Source of the DNA: Calothrix anomala FACHB-343
Lineage (GTDB): Bacteria; Cyanobacteriota; Cyanobacteriia; Cyanobacteriales; Nostocaceae
DNA length: 64,000 nucleotides
Direction: 5' to 3'
Assembly: GCF_014696435.1 (NCBI RefSeq)
Contig: NZ_JACJQG010000004.1
Location: 124,001-188,000 of the forward strand
This document shows positions 19,534 to 28,345 of the stretch, in pieces (within the stretch, counting starts at the first letter, position 1; every line of letters starts with the position of its first letter). A program made the translations under genes and the position numbers. The notes below the pieces were generated by a model that worked only from the letters and a program-made list of their open reading frames with translations, searched no databases and had not been told where the DNA came from.

Positions 19534-20028
19534 ATGAAAAATCTCTGGTGTTTGATGACAGTTCTGGGGGTTGGTTCGCTGTTGAATCTGGCTACCAGTA
19601 TTCAGCCAGCACAAGCTCAAGTAGCCTATGGCAGTTATATTGGTGTCGGCCCCTCTGTGGGATTGAGTGATGGTGCGCAAATCGGTGGGGTGATTGCTTT
19701 TCGTTATAAGCTTTTAGAATCGCCAATTTCTTTCCGCGCTCAAGCTTTAGTCGGTCAGGGTACAGCAGTTGTACCCACGGTTTCTTATGATGTTCCCCTA
19801 AATTGGCAAACTGATGCCTATTTAGGTGCTGGTTTGACTTTAGCTAGTGGAGACGATCCTTCTCCTGTGGGTAATAAAATTAGTTTTGCTTTACAACCAG
19901 GAATTGATTATGTTGTCCCTAATAGCAACACGGTAATTTTTGGTAACGCCATTATCGCTTTTGATGCTTACCGCGATGGTAGCGGTACTGCTTTTTCTTT
20001 ACAAGGTGGCGTAGGTTTAAGATTTTAA
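19534..20028 (+). CDS. exported beta-barrel-like protein of unknown function
   Basis: A 164-aa protein with a signal peptide ending near AQA|Q (about residue 29). The mature part is Gly-rich with alternating amphipathic strands and ends in GGVGLRF, the terminal aromatic residue typical of outer-membrane barrels. This suggests a small outer-membrane or periplasmic barrel, but no named family is recognised. A terminator-like hairpin follows at 20058. Confidence 0.65.
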   Translation: MKNLWCLMTVLGVGSLLNLATSIQPAQAQVAYGSYIGVGPSVGLSDGAQIGGVIAFRYKLLESPISFRAQALVGQGTAVVPTVSYDVPLNWQTDAYLGAGLTLASGDDPSPVGNKISFALQPGIDYVVPNSNTVIFGNAIIAFDAYRDGSGTAFSLQGGVGLRF

Positions 20029-20057
20029 TTTAGTTAAATCAAAATTTGGCAACTCAA

Positions 20058-20090
20058 ATTCCCAAGTCATTAAGGCGTGGGATTTTTTGT
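20058..20090 (+). terminator. rho-independent terminator-like hairpin
   Basis: A stem of TCCCA(AG) with (GC)GTGGGA is followed directly by TTTTTTGTTTTT. It lies 30 bp after the barrel-like gene and is well placed to end its transcript. Confidence 0.7.
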
Positions 20091-20210
20091 TTTTGGGTAT
20101 GGGGCATTGGATAATAATCATACCAATTCACGAAATTCGCTTTTCTGAGTTTATCCTCAAGCAAAAATTTTAATTATTCGAGTACTGCAATACAGTGTTA
20201 ATAAAATCCC

Positions 20211-20771
20211 ATGAAATCAGATATTATTCTCATTGGCCCAATTGGTGCTGGCAAAACTACTATTGGAGCGCTTTTAGCTTCTAGGCTTGGCCTGACTCAA
20301 TATTCAATGGATGATTTACGCTGGGAATACTACTTTGAGATTGGCTATGACGAGGAATTAGCAAAACATAAGCGAGAAACTGAGGGTTTCTGGGGAGTTT
20401 ATCAGTATTGGAAGCCATTTGAAGCCTATGCTGTTGAAAGGCTGCTATCGTCACACAATCAATGCGTTATTGATTTTGGCGGTGGTCATTCCGTGTATGA
20501 GGATACTGCTTTATTCCAACGAATTCAACAAGCTCTAGCACCATATCCTAATGTTATTCTTTTACTGCCATCACCAAATTTAGATGAGTCAATCCAGATT
20601 CTCAATCAGCGCAATCACTACTTGCCAGATGATAAACTCAATATCAACGAACACTTTGTTAGACATGCTTCAAACTATGAACTTGCGAAGTTCATAGTAT
20701 ATACAAAAGGCAAGACACCAGAAGAAACTTGCAGCGAAATTTTGAACTTGCTATCGGCAAGTAAGAATTAA
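20211..20771 (+). CDS. P-loop small-molecule kinase, shikimate-kinase-like
   Basis: A 186-aa NMP-kinase-fold protein. Walker A GPIGAGKTT lies at residues 9-17, followed by ASRLGLTQYSMDDLRWEYYF. In shikimate kinases the same place has the D-x-D substrate motif, so the acceptor is probably different here. A second glycine-rich motif, VIDFGGGHSVYED, corresponds to the GGG shikimate-binding segment. The lid region is divergent. Best described as an AroK-like kinase of unknown substrate rather than AroK itself. Confidence 0.7.
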   Translation: MKSDIILIGPIGAGKTTIGALLASRLGLTQYSMDDLRWEYYFEIGYDEELAKHKRETEGFWGVYQYWKPFEAYAVERLLSSHNQCVIDFGGGHSVYEDTALFQRIQQALAPYPNVILLLPSPNLDESIQILNQRNHYLPDDKLNINEHFVRHASNYELAKFIVYTKGKTPEETCSEILNLLSASKN

Positions 20772-20940
20772 GTAAATAATTACAACATTTCCACTGTGCG
20801 TAGTTACTGCATAAGTTCTAATTTATTCCCCCCAGCCCCCAGCCCCTCCTCATTTTTTTGTCTATTTTCGTAATCTTGGGAGCAATTTTTGTGGTTTTCT
20901 AAGTCTTATGTTAGGAAACCAATTTTTTGGGGAGTGAATC

Positions 20941-23202
20941 ATGTCACAAATCACACGCCGTCACTTTTTGCAGTTTGCCGGCTCTACCTTAGCTACACTG
21001 GGTTTAAGTCAGTTAGATATTATTCAACAAGGCGATCGCTACAGCCAAGTTTTAGCCCAAGGTACAAAGCGAAAACTGGCGCTATTAGTGGGAATTAACG
21101 AGTATCAAGATATACCAAAATTATATGGCTGCGTGAATGATGTGCAGTTGCAACAGGAATTATTAATTCACCGCTTTGGCTTTAATCCTCAAGATATTGT
21201 GACTTTAACCGATCGCCAAGCTACCCGTAAGGGTATTCTCACAGCATTTGAAGATCATCTAATTAAGCAAGCCAAACCAGGGGATGTGGTGGTGTTTCAT
21301 TTTTCTGGACATGGTTCGCGGGTACGCGATCGCGATCGCGATGCCGCAGATGGACTCAACAGCACTATAGTACCCATTGATGCTACTTTACCTCCGGGAT
21401 ATCCCCAGCAAGCTGGCCCGGTGCAGCATATTATGGGACATACTCTATTTTTACTCATGTCTGCATTAAATACAGAAAACGTCACCGTAGTCCTAGATAG
21501 TTGTCATTCCGGTGGCGGTAAGCGGGGGAATTTCCGGGTGCGGGCGGTGGAAGGCGGCGAAAAATTTCTCCCCAGCCCTGAGGAATTAGAATATCAAAGT
21601 CAATGGCTGAAAAAATTGGGTATGTCCCCCCAACAATTTATCGAATTGCGCCGCAAAAACGTCGCTAAAGGCGTTGTGATTGCTAGCGCTAAACGCGATC
21701 AATATGCTGCGGATACTTCCTTTGATGACTTTTATGCAGGGGCATTTACTTATATCTTTACTCAGTATCTTTGGCAACAACCGGGCGATGAATCGATTAA
21801 TAGTGCGATCGCCAATGTCAGCCGCAGCACAACTATCTTCGCTCGACAAACAGGCAATTTTCAAGAACCAGAATTAGAAGCCAATATCAAGCAACAACCT
21901 AACGCCCCGATTTACTTTACACCTACACCTACAGTTGCGGCTGAGGGCGTAGTGACTAAAGTTACAGGTGATGACGTTAAATTGTGGCTGGGTGGACTGG
22001 ATTCGGAAAGTTTAGAAGCATTTAGCAAAAATGCCGTGTTTACAATTTTGGATGATAAAGGTGGCGAACGCGGACTAGTAAAATTAGAATCTCGTCAAGG
22101 ATTAAATGGGCAAGGTAAACTGATCAAAACTCCGCAACAAGTCCAACCAGGAACTTTATTACAAGAACGAATTCGCAGCATTCCCAATGATTTAACTTTA
22201 AAAATTGGGCTGGATGAATCTTTAGGAAATAACACCCAAGCAGCGCAACAAGCTTTACAAAAAATCCCTCGCATTGAACCTAAACCATTAGGAAAACAAG
22301 AGGTACAATATATTTTTGGAAAAATGACTGAGGCAATAATTCAGGAATTACGGAAACGAAAATTACCTAATTTGCCGACAGTTGGTAGTTTTGGTTTATT
22401 TTTACCAGGACTTACTTATATAATTCCGAGTTCTTTTGGCGCAAATACTGAAACCGTAACTGATGCAGTTAAACGTTTGCAACCAAAGCTCAAATCTTTA
22501 TTAGCAACGCGGATTGTCAAGCAATTACTTGGAAATATTAATTCATCGCGAATTAATGTAACTGCTTCTATGACTATTGCTGGTAGTCAAGGAATACTTG
22601 GTCAAACCTTCCCCATTCGCGGAGTCCAAAAAGTAGATCCAGGGACAAATCAACCAGGAGCGTCAAATCCTGTACCATTTGCCAAATCTGGATTGCAAAA
22701 GTTACCTATCGGCACACAAATTGCATTTCAAATTCAAAATAATGAATCACAACCATTATATATCAGTATTTTAGTGATTGATTCTCAAGGAGAAATGGCG
22801 ATTATCTTTCCAAATAATTGGTCATCCGCAGAAGATGCAGCTTTAGTAGAAGGTAAGCAAAAATTAATTATTCCTCAATCTAGCGATAGTTTTAAATTAG
22901 TCATTGGCGAACCTTTAGGAATTTCTGAAGCTTTAATTATTGCTAGTACTACACCTTTAAGAACGGCATTAAAAGCGTTAAAAGAAATTGCCAGAGTCAG
23001 GGGAGTGCAAAATCGAAGCGTTCCCATTGATGTGACTAATGAACTATTAGACGTAACCAACAGCTTACTCAATGACTTAGACGCAGGTACTCGTGGCGCA
23101 ATTAATGTGGAAGGAATACAACTCCCATCAGGTGTGCGGGGAATTGATACCAAGAAGTTAGCTGGAATGGCGATCGCTTTTGAGGTAGTACCAGCTAAGT
23201 AG
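20941..23202 (+). CDS. Tat-exported caspase-family protein (orthocaspase-like, peptidase C14)
   Basis: The N-terminus (ITRRHFLQFAGSTLATLGL) is a twin-arginine signal. A caspase p20 domain follows with the catalytic dyad intact: His124 in HFSGHGS and Cys188 in LDSCHSGGG. The Asp-rich loop RDRDRDAADG follows the histidine, as in Ca-dependent metacaspases, which cut after Arg/Lys. After about residue 330 the protein continues with two regions of unknown role; the segment near 590-700 (GTQIAFQIQNNESQPLYISI) resembles DUF4384-type beta domains. Tat export places the protease outside the cytoplasm, unlike canonical metacaspases. Confidence 0.85.
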   Translation: MSQITRRHFLQFAGSTLATLGLSQLDIIQQGDRYSQVLAQGTKRKLALLVGINEYQDIPKLYGCVNDVQLQQELLIHRFGFNPQDIVTLTDRQATRKGILTAFEDHLIKQAKPGDVVVFHFSGHGSRVRDRDRDAADGLNSTIVPIDATLPPGYPQQAGPVQHIMGHTLFLLMSALNTENVTVVLDSCHSGGGKRGNFRVRAVEGGEKFLPSPEELEYQSQWLKKLGMSPQQFIELRRKNVAKGVVIASAKRDQYAADTSFDDFYAGAFTYIFTQYLWQQPGDESINSAIANVSRSTTIFARQTGNFQEPELEANIKQQPNAPIYFTPTPTVAAEGVVTKVTGDDVKLWLGGLDSESLEAFSKNAVFTILDDKGGERGLVKLESRQGLNGQGKLIKTPQQVQPGTLLQERIRSIPNDLTLKIGLDESLGNNTQAAQQALQKIPRIEPKPLGKQEVQYIFGKMTEAIIQELRKRKLPNLPTVGSFGLFLPGLTYIIPSSFGANTETVTDAVKRLQPKLKSLLATRIVKQLLGNINSSRINVTASMTIAGSQGILGQTFPIRGVQKVDPGTNQPGASNPVPFAKSGLQKLPIGTQIAFQIQNNESQPLYISILVIDSQGEMAIIFPNNWSSAEDAALVEGKQKLIIPQSSDSFKLVIGEPLGISEALIIASTTPLRTALKALKEIARVRGVQNRSVPIDVTNELLDVTNSLLNDLDAGTRGAINVEGIQLPSGVRGIDTKKLAGMAIAFEVVPAK

Positions 23203-23433
23203 ACAGGGGAAAGAGGGACAAGGAAGACAAGGAAGACAAGGAGGACAAGGGGGATAAATGACTTTTTAAGTCAGCTAATCATGAAAATTTCTCTCCCCTA
23301 GTCCCTAGCCCCTAGCCCCTAGCCCCTAACTTTTTGAATATTCACTTTGTCAGTTTCTCAATTTACGTTATTTTTGGTATTACAAGAATAACCTACTTGG
23401 TTAACTTTAATTCCCAACTAAACATCCAGCATT

Positions 23434-23697
23434 GTGAGTGCTAAACGTCTGCCAGAAACCACCGCCTACGTCAAAGTTACCCGCCAATCTTGGCAACACG
23501 GCTTCCTTGAGGGTGAAGTGAGTGCAGGTGGGTATGAATGGCAGTTCCAATGGCATTTTCGCCGGGGAGAACTGTCTGTCAAGCCTTCTCAAGGTCGCGC
23601 CTTGATTAAAGAACCTCTCGGTCGTTTTTTAGAAAAGCAAGATTACCAATTAGAACCTGGAGGAGACTATGCTTTTACTATTCGCGCCGAACTTTAG
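23434..23697 (+). CDS. small conserved cyanobacterial protein (DUF3146-like)
   Basis: An 87-aa soluble protein from a GTG start, rich in Trp/Phe and charged residues (WQHGFLEGEVSAGGYEWQFQ; PSQGRALIKEPLGRFLEKQD). From memory it matches DUF3146, a cyanobacterium-only family of unknown function. No membrane segment or signal is present. The family assignment needs a profile search. Confidence 0.65.
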   Translation: MSAKRLPETTAYVKVTRQSWQHGFLEGEVSAGGYEWQFQWHFRRGELSVKPSQGRALIKEPLGRFLEKQDYQLEPGGDYAFTIRAEL

Positions 23698-23945
23698 GTA
23701 TTTATCACTAATGTTAATTCTGTTTTGCAGTCAGTCCGTGACGTACTCCACACACTCCTATCGACGGTGAGTGTGAGCTTCTCAATGACTCCTCTTTGAG
23801 GACATTAATTGAGCTTTGAGGGCGTGCGTCCCACGCGCCTTTATGTTTATGAACTTATCCCACTAATAATATTCTTTGTTTTTTAAGTCATAAGGTTAGG
23901 AAGTCCGATAGTAACAAATATAGTGACAAATAGATATCACACTGA
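23698..23945. other. intergenic, possible degraded intron or IS DNA
   Basis: No gene. Several small direct and inverted repeats (for example the GGGCGTGCGTCCCACGCGCC hairpin at about 23820) suggest decayed mobile DNA leading into the group II intron relic. Confidence 0.4.
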
Positions 23946-24020
23946 GTAGCCTTGTGCGGTGAAAGTCGCAAGCACGGTTTCGGATGGTAGGGGTGGAACA
24001 GCAATGTTCCCATCTACCCT
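23946..24020 (+). mobile_element. group II intron 3' relic (domains V and VI)
   Basis: Bases 23947-23981 fold as the 34-nt domain V hairpin: an AGCC start, a GAAA loop (GTGAAAGT), a two-base AA bulge and GCACGGTTT on the return strand. Bases 23984-24020 form a following hairpin with a GCAA loop, matching domain VI, and an A near 24012 sits 7-8 nt before the likely intron end as the branch point would. A T:C mismatch in domain V and the lack of any reverse transcriptase upstream show it is a dead fragment. Confidence 0.65.
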
Positions 24021-24163
24021 AGCTAAATTGTTCATAGTTTGCCTGTTGAGTTTGCTAACAAATTAGCGCTAAATTGTTACTCATAAGTTACTAACAGCTT
24101 TGCTGGAAATTTGAAACAGAGCAGAAGTTCTACTTTCCCAACAGTCGATTAATAATTTTGACC

Positions 24164-24745
24164 ATGACTCAGCCACAATTGAGTGAAAAAGTCCGAGAAT
24201 TGATTACAAAAGCCAGAATTGTCAGTTTTGCTACTTGGCAAAATACTCATACACCAGAGGCTATTCAGCTATTCCAGGCGGCTGATGATGAGGGACGGTA
24301 TCTCACCGATGAGGATTTGCAGCAGATTCAGCAGCTTGTACCTACACATACAGCGCTCATTCCTGTAAGTCAAGAACTACGCGATCGCGTCCAGGAAATC
24401 GTAGATGAAGCCAGAAGCCAAGTATTAACACAATTTCCCAACATCACTCAACCCGGTGGCGGACTCTATCCTTCAATTAGGGCAGAAGCTTGCTGGCGTG
24501 ATTTTTGGCACTTCCTGCGCTGTATTACTTACGGTATTGCTGGTCAACATACTGATTATACAAGCGCTGATGGATTACATTACATGCAACTGTTGTATCA
24601 AGAATTGCAAGTACCGTTAGATGCAATGGTGGTGGGGTTAGAAGGTATTAAAGCTGCTAGTTTAAAGCCAGTAAAACCAGAGCAGCAAGAAATTGTTGCA
24701 CCCTATTTTGATGGTTTGATTGAGCAATTAAAGTTATTTCGATAA
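24164..24745 (+). CDS. phycobiliprotein-like (phycobilisome globin-fold) protein
   Basis: A 193-aa protein with the phycobilisome globin fold. The bilin-binding region aligns with the conserved A-C-L-R-D helix of phycobiliproteins: SIRAEACWRDFWHFLRCITYG gives Cys110 and Asp113 in the right context, followed by the Y-G-I-A-G turn. It is longer than ApcA/CpcA and too divergent to be a core or rod subunit, so it is a stand-alone paralogue. I chose ATG 24164 over TTG 24158. It is convergent with pcyA, the gene that makes its likely chromophore. Confidence 0.75.
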   Translation: MTQPQLSEKVRELITKARIVSFATWQNTHTPEAIQLFQAADDEGRYLTDEDLQQIQQLVPTHTALIPVSQELRDRVQEIVDEARSQVLTQFPNITQPGGGLYPSIRAEACWRDFWHFLRCITYGIAGQHTDYTSADGLHYMQLLYQELQVPLDAMVVGLEGIKAASLKPVKPEQQEIVAPYFDGLIEQLKLFR

Positions 24746-24798
24746 ACTAGCTGGAAAATAGTGTTGACTGTTGACTGTTGACTGTTGACTGTTGAAAG

Positions 24799-24828
24799 AT
24801 CCCCGAATTCTTGGAGGAAGTCGGGGAT
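24799..24828. terminator. bidirectional terminator-like hairpin
   Basis: ATCCCCGA and TCGGGGAT form a stem between the convergent phycobiliprotein-like gene and pcyA. A heptamer repeat (TGACTGT) precedes it at 24763-24794. Confidence 0.55.
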
Positions 24829-24880
24829 ATGTAAATTGGCAAGGTAAATTTTTATTATGAAAAAGCTATAAATGACATTT

Positions 24881-25621
24881 TTAAGCTACATAGTCAAACA
24901 GCATTGTTGTCATGTAGCGATCTGCCCATTCTGTACCAAAGGATTTTTCGAGAACGCGCCGGGTTTTATCATTTTGTTGCTGTTTGGTACAGTAATTTCG
25001 TTGCCCTGCAAGTACTTTGGAAATATCTAGATTTGATGTGAGCGGTGTTTGTTGACTAGCAATTTGACAATGAATGGTTAAAAATTCCCGAACTCGGTTA
25101 AGAAATTTATCTTCTTCTTCAGGGTTTCCGGGACGAATAAATAAACAAAATTCTGAAAAGATATCACCCCACTCTGGTAAGGCGCGTGGTTGAGAAAACT
25201 CCAGCGCGGATAATACAGATAATTTTTGATAATAGCTAGATGGGAGAGTGCGATCGCTACTAATAGGAGACAAATCCGCGATCGCTGCACTAATTCCGCC
25301 TTTCCCGCCAACTAAATCTGTACCAAAGATGGGAATGGCATATTCAGGATTGGGGAACATGACACAATGGAGAATATCTAATCCATTGCCAACCTGAGCC
25401 AATTCTAAATGCAGTTTGCGAAATTGCGGCGTTTGGTAGCAATGATTTTCAATGATGAGCCGTTCGCCTTCTAAATGTCCCTCAACGTATCCTAAACCTT
25501 CAGGTACAGAGTAAGGTGACAAATCTAGATTTTTTTGCCAAATTTCTTCAATAGAATCGGCTAATCTGCGAATTAATTGATTTTGACGGTTTCTGATGGA
25601 GGCTGACATAGATTTCAACAT
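24881..25621 (-). CDS. pcyA: phycocyanobilin:ferredoxin oxidoreductase
   Basis: Reduces biliverdin IXalpha by four electrons from ferredoxin to phycocyanobilin, the chromophore of phycocyanin, allophycocyanin and phytochromes. Length 246 aa is typical. The catalytic residues known from Synechocystis (Glu76, His88, Asp105) are present as Glu73, His85 (DILHCVMFP) and Asp102 (FGTDLVGGKGG). ATG 25621 or 25609 could be the start. An L-box-like element lies 47-64 bp upstream of ATG 25621, in the gene's sense orientation, predicting red-light activation. A kinase and a response regulator lie upstream on the same strand. Confidence 0.95.
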   Translation of the reverse strand: MLKSMSASIRNRQNQLIRRLADSIEEIWQKNLDLSPYSVPEGLGYVEGHLEGERLIIENHCYQTPQFRKLHLELAQVGNGLDILHCVMFPNPEYAIPIFGTDLVGGKGGISAAIADLSPISSDRTLPSSYYQKLSVLSALEFSQPRALPEWGDIFSEFCLFIRPGNPEEEDKFLNRVREFLTIHCQIASQQTPLTSNLDISKVLAGQRNYCTKQQQNDKTRRVLEKSFGTEWADRYMTTMLFDYVA

Positions 25622-25667
25622 AGACTTCTCTGGAAAAAAGAATTAATATTTACCTTGGCGCATAGTT

Positions 25668-25685
25668 TGTGCAAAATTTGTGCAG
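25668..25685 (-). promoter_or_regulatory. L-box-like element upstream of pcyA
   Basis: On the minus strand this reads CTGCACA-AATT-TTGCACA, thirteen of fourteen consensus bases of the RcaC-bound L box (TTGCACA-N4-TTGCACA) known from Fremyella diplosiphon. It is in the sense orientation relative to pcyA, the arrangement associated with red-light activation. Confidence 0.7.
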
Positions 25686-25839
25686 AAGAATTAGCGAATG
25701 GGAAAATGGGCAAGTCAGCCCCTCATGAAAATCTCTCTTACCTAGTACATCACGGCGTAAATAAACATACCATTCCAAATCAGTGAAACGCTTACTCTGT
25801 CTTAATTTTGAATTTTGAATTTTGAATTTTGAATTGGTA

Positions 25840-26211
25840 TTACCAATGGAGAATTCTACTAATTTGCTCTGGGAGATCCAGGGAGTTAAAGGGTTTGGTA
25901 ATCACGCCACTCACGCCTAAATCATTAAACTGACGCTTTTCTGCTGTTTGTGCTTTAGCAGTTAACAGAATTACCGGAATTTGTTCGGTTTCTGAATGAG
26001 ATTGCAGTTCTTTAAAGGTAGCTATACCATCCATATCTGGCATCATCACATCCAACAGAATTACATCAGGTTTTTGAGTTTGTGCAGTCTGGATACCTTC
26101 AAAGCCGGAACTAGCCGTGAATACTTCCCATCCCGCCGCCATTTTGATGCCGAATTGCACAACGGTTTGAATTGTTTCTTCGTCATCAATAATTAAAATT
26201 CGCTTTTCCAT
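25840..26211 (-). CDS. single-domain response regulator (CheY-like)
   Basis: A 123-aa receiver domain without output domain. Acidic pocket Asp9-Asp10-Glu11, phospho-acceptor Asp54 (ILLDVMMPD), conserved Thr (LLTAKA) and Lys (TKPFN) are all present. It starts 10 bp after the histidine kinase stop, so the pair is one operon and a likely cognate pair. pcyA lies 218 bp further along on the same strand. Size and lack of output domain recall RcaF, but similarity alone cannot make that assignment. Confidence 0.9.
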   Translation of the reverse strand: MEKRILIIDDEETIQTVVQFGIKMAAGWEVFTASSGFEGIQTAQTQKPDVILLDVMMPDMDGIATFKELQSHSETEQIPVILLTAKAQTAEKRQFNDLGVSGVITKPFNSLDLPEQISRILHW

Positions 26212-26221
26212 AAATTACCCC

Positions 26222-28345
26222 TCATGAAATCTGGGTGCTGTCAAGGGTAGGTAATGTGAAGGCAAAGGTACTGCCACAACCTGGAGTACTCTCAGCCCAA
26301 ATTCTGCCGTTGTGCTGTTCAATAATTTTGCGGCAGATTGTTAACCCTAAACCAGTACCACCTTTTTTCCGGGAATCTGACGAATCGACTTGTTGAAATC
26401 GTTCAAAGATTCGTTCAAGTTGATCGGCGGGAATACCTTGCCCTTCGTCTCGTACCCGAAATACCACTTCTTTGGGGAAGTTTGGGGAAGTTTGTTCGGC
26501 TTCTACAGTCAGCCAAACAGTTCCCCCTGGTGATGAAAACTTGATAGCATTGCTAATTAAATTTGTTAAAGCTTGTAAGATATAATCGGCATCTGCCCAA
26601 ACTGAGATATCTTGGGGTTGTTTAACTAAAGTGATTTCTTGCTGTTGTGCCATTGCTTGCATTGCCTCTGCTGCTTGGATCGTCAAATTAGCTGCATTAC
26701 AGGCTTGACACTCCATGATCACTTTACCAGACTCAATGCGCTGTAAATCAAGGACATTGTTGACTAAGCGTACTAAGCGTTCAGTGCTATCATCGGCAAT
26801 GCCTAGCATTTGTTGCCCTTCTGCGGAAAGATTGCCCAATCGCCCTGTAGCTAAGATTTTCAGGGCACTGTGCAAGGAAGTCAGGGGTGTGCGCAATTCA
26901 TGACTGATGATCGAAATAAATTCATCTTTCATCCGTTCAATGGCTTTGCGATCGCTAATATCGCTACTTAAAGCGAAAAATCCCTTCACAGCATTCTGCT
27001 CATCAACATCAGGGATGTAAGTCACATCAACGGCTCGCGAACTGCCATCTTTTAAAACGATATCATTTTCATAGTTAACGGCTTGCCCAGATAAAGCTCT
27101 TTGTACATAAACTTGCATTCTGTGGTAGCAATCTTCGCCCCAAACCTGTTGCAGGTGAGAACCATAAATTTCTTTGGGGGATTGTCCCAGCCAATCTTGA
27201 TATGCTTGATTGTTAAAGCGATATTGTTGGCGATCGTCTACATAAGCAATTAGTACAGGCAAGGCATTAGTTATTAAGCGCAGTTGCTCCTCACTCTGTC
27301 GTAACGCTGCTTCCGCCTGCATCCGCACGTTAATTTCCTCTTGTAACTCTGAAGTTCTGGCGGCGACTACTTCTTCTAAGCGTTCTAAAAGTTGAGCTTG
27401 AGATAAGGCAATACTAATTTGATCGGCTAACTGTTGCATCAATTCCAATTCAAAATCTACCCAATGGCGGTAGTTATTGCATTGATGGGCGATTAATAAG
27501 CCCCAAAGCTGATTTTGAGCGCTAGCATTGAGATTTTGGACGATGGGGACAATTAATTTCGCTTTAATCGCAAATTGATCGACAAATTCCACCAAACAAT
27601 CTGCCAAACCAGCTGCCGGATCGTGAACATTCGCGATCGCTCTTACCCGTCCTTGAGCATACAATTGTTGATATTCCTGGGGAAAAACTTCTTGGGGAAA
27701 TTCCAGATCCATGAGTGTGGGGTAATCTGGTAACACCGATTCGCTGATGGTTTTGCCTGTACCATCCGGCAATACATGATAAATTAGCACGCGATCGGCT
27801 TGGAGAATCCGTTGCACTTCCGTCACGGTGGTATGCAGAATTTCCTTGAGTTGTAACGACTGACGAATTTTCAGCGTCACTTCCGAAAACAATTCCACCC
27901 GTTGCTGTTGCTGGCGTAATTCCGCTTGCATCGATTCCCGACGCTGACTAATGTCTCGCAACAGCAGTAAATGACAACGGGGAAGAACATTTGGCGTTAA
28001 AGTATATTCCACCTCTCGCCGACGTTGGCTAGCAGATGCAACTAACAGTTCCCCAATCAATGATTCTTTTGGTAGACAACTCACAGACTTGAGTTGACGA
28101 GTAAATTCTGCAGTAATGAAATTAGATAAAGCTTGTCCTTGGAGTTGCTTGCGGGTTCGTCCGAGTAATTCACAAGCAGCAATATTTAGATCTAGGAAAA
28201 ATCCGCGATCGTCAATTAGGGCGATCGCGTCACGGGCGTTTTTATATAAACTGTTGAGCAGACGCTTGTGAATGCGTCGTTTCTGTTTCGACTTTTTCCC
28301 GCCAAATAGCGATCGCTGCTTATAAGAACGTTTTGACACCTGCAT
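26222..28345 (-). CDS. PAS-GAF-PAS histidine kinase with cyanobacteriochrome-like GAF
   Basis: A 707-aa soluble sensor kinase. PAS at about 32-135; GAF at about 150-318; second PAS at about 350-465; HisKA with His482 (IISHELRTPL); HATPase with N, G1 (DEGQGIP) and G2 (GGTGLGL) boxes to about 700. The GAF domain has the phytochrome/cyanobacteriochrome pattern (DRVLIYHVLPDGTG, GRVRAIA, LWGLLIAHQC) and keeps Cys250 at the bilin-attachment position, but the usual following His is Leu (ADCLVEF). It may therefore bind a bilin in an atypical way. The partner regulator follows by 10 bp. Confidence 0.88.
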   Translation of the reverse strand: MQVSKRSYKQRSLFGGKKSKQKRRIHKRLLNSLYKNARDAIALIDDRGFFLDLNIAACELLGRTRKQLQGQALSNFITAEFTRQLKSVSCLPKESLIGELLVASASQRRREVEYTLTPNVLPRCHLLLLRDISQRRESMQAELRQQQQRVELFSEVTLKIRQSLQLKEILHTTVTEVQRILQADRVLIYHVLPDGTGKTISESVLPDYPTLMDLEFPQEVFPQEYQQLYAQGRVRAIANVHDPAAGLADCLVEFVDQFAIKAKLIVPIVQNLNASAQNQLWGLLIAHQCNNYRHWVDFELELMQQLADQISIALSQAQLLERLEEVVAARTSELQEEINVRMQAEAALRQSEEQLRLITNALPVLIAYVDDRQQYRFNNQAYQDWLGQSPKEIYGSHLQQVWGEDCYHRMQVYVQRALSGQAVNYENDIVLKDGSSRAVDVTYIPDVDEQNAVKGFFALSSDISDRKAIERMKDEFISIISHELRTPLTSLHSALKILATGRLGNLSAEGQQMLGIADDSTERLVRLVNNVLDLQRIESGKVIMECQACNAANLTIQAAEAMQAMAQQQEITLVKQPQDISVWADADYILQALTNLISNAIKFSSPGGTVWLTVEAEQTSPNFPKEVVFRVRDEGQGIPADQLERIFERFQQVDSSDSRKKGGTGLGLTICRKIIEQHNGRIWAESTPGCGSTFAFTLPTLDSTQIS

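Noticed and set aside
25840-28345. Naming the kinase/regulator pair RcaE/RcaF
   Set aside because: The domain order (PAS-GAF-PAS) and the Cys-Leu site differ from RcaE as I know it, and no rcaC is adjacent, so the names are not justified.
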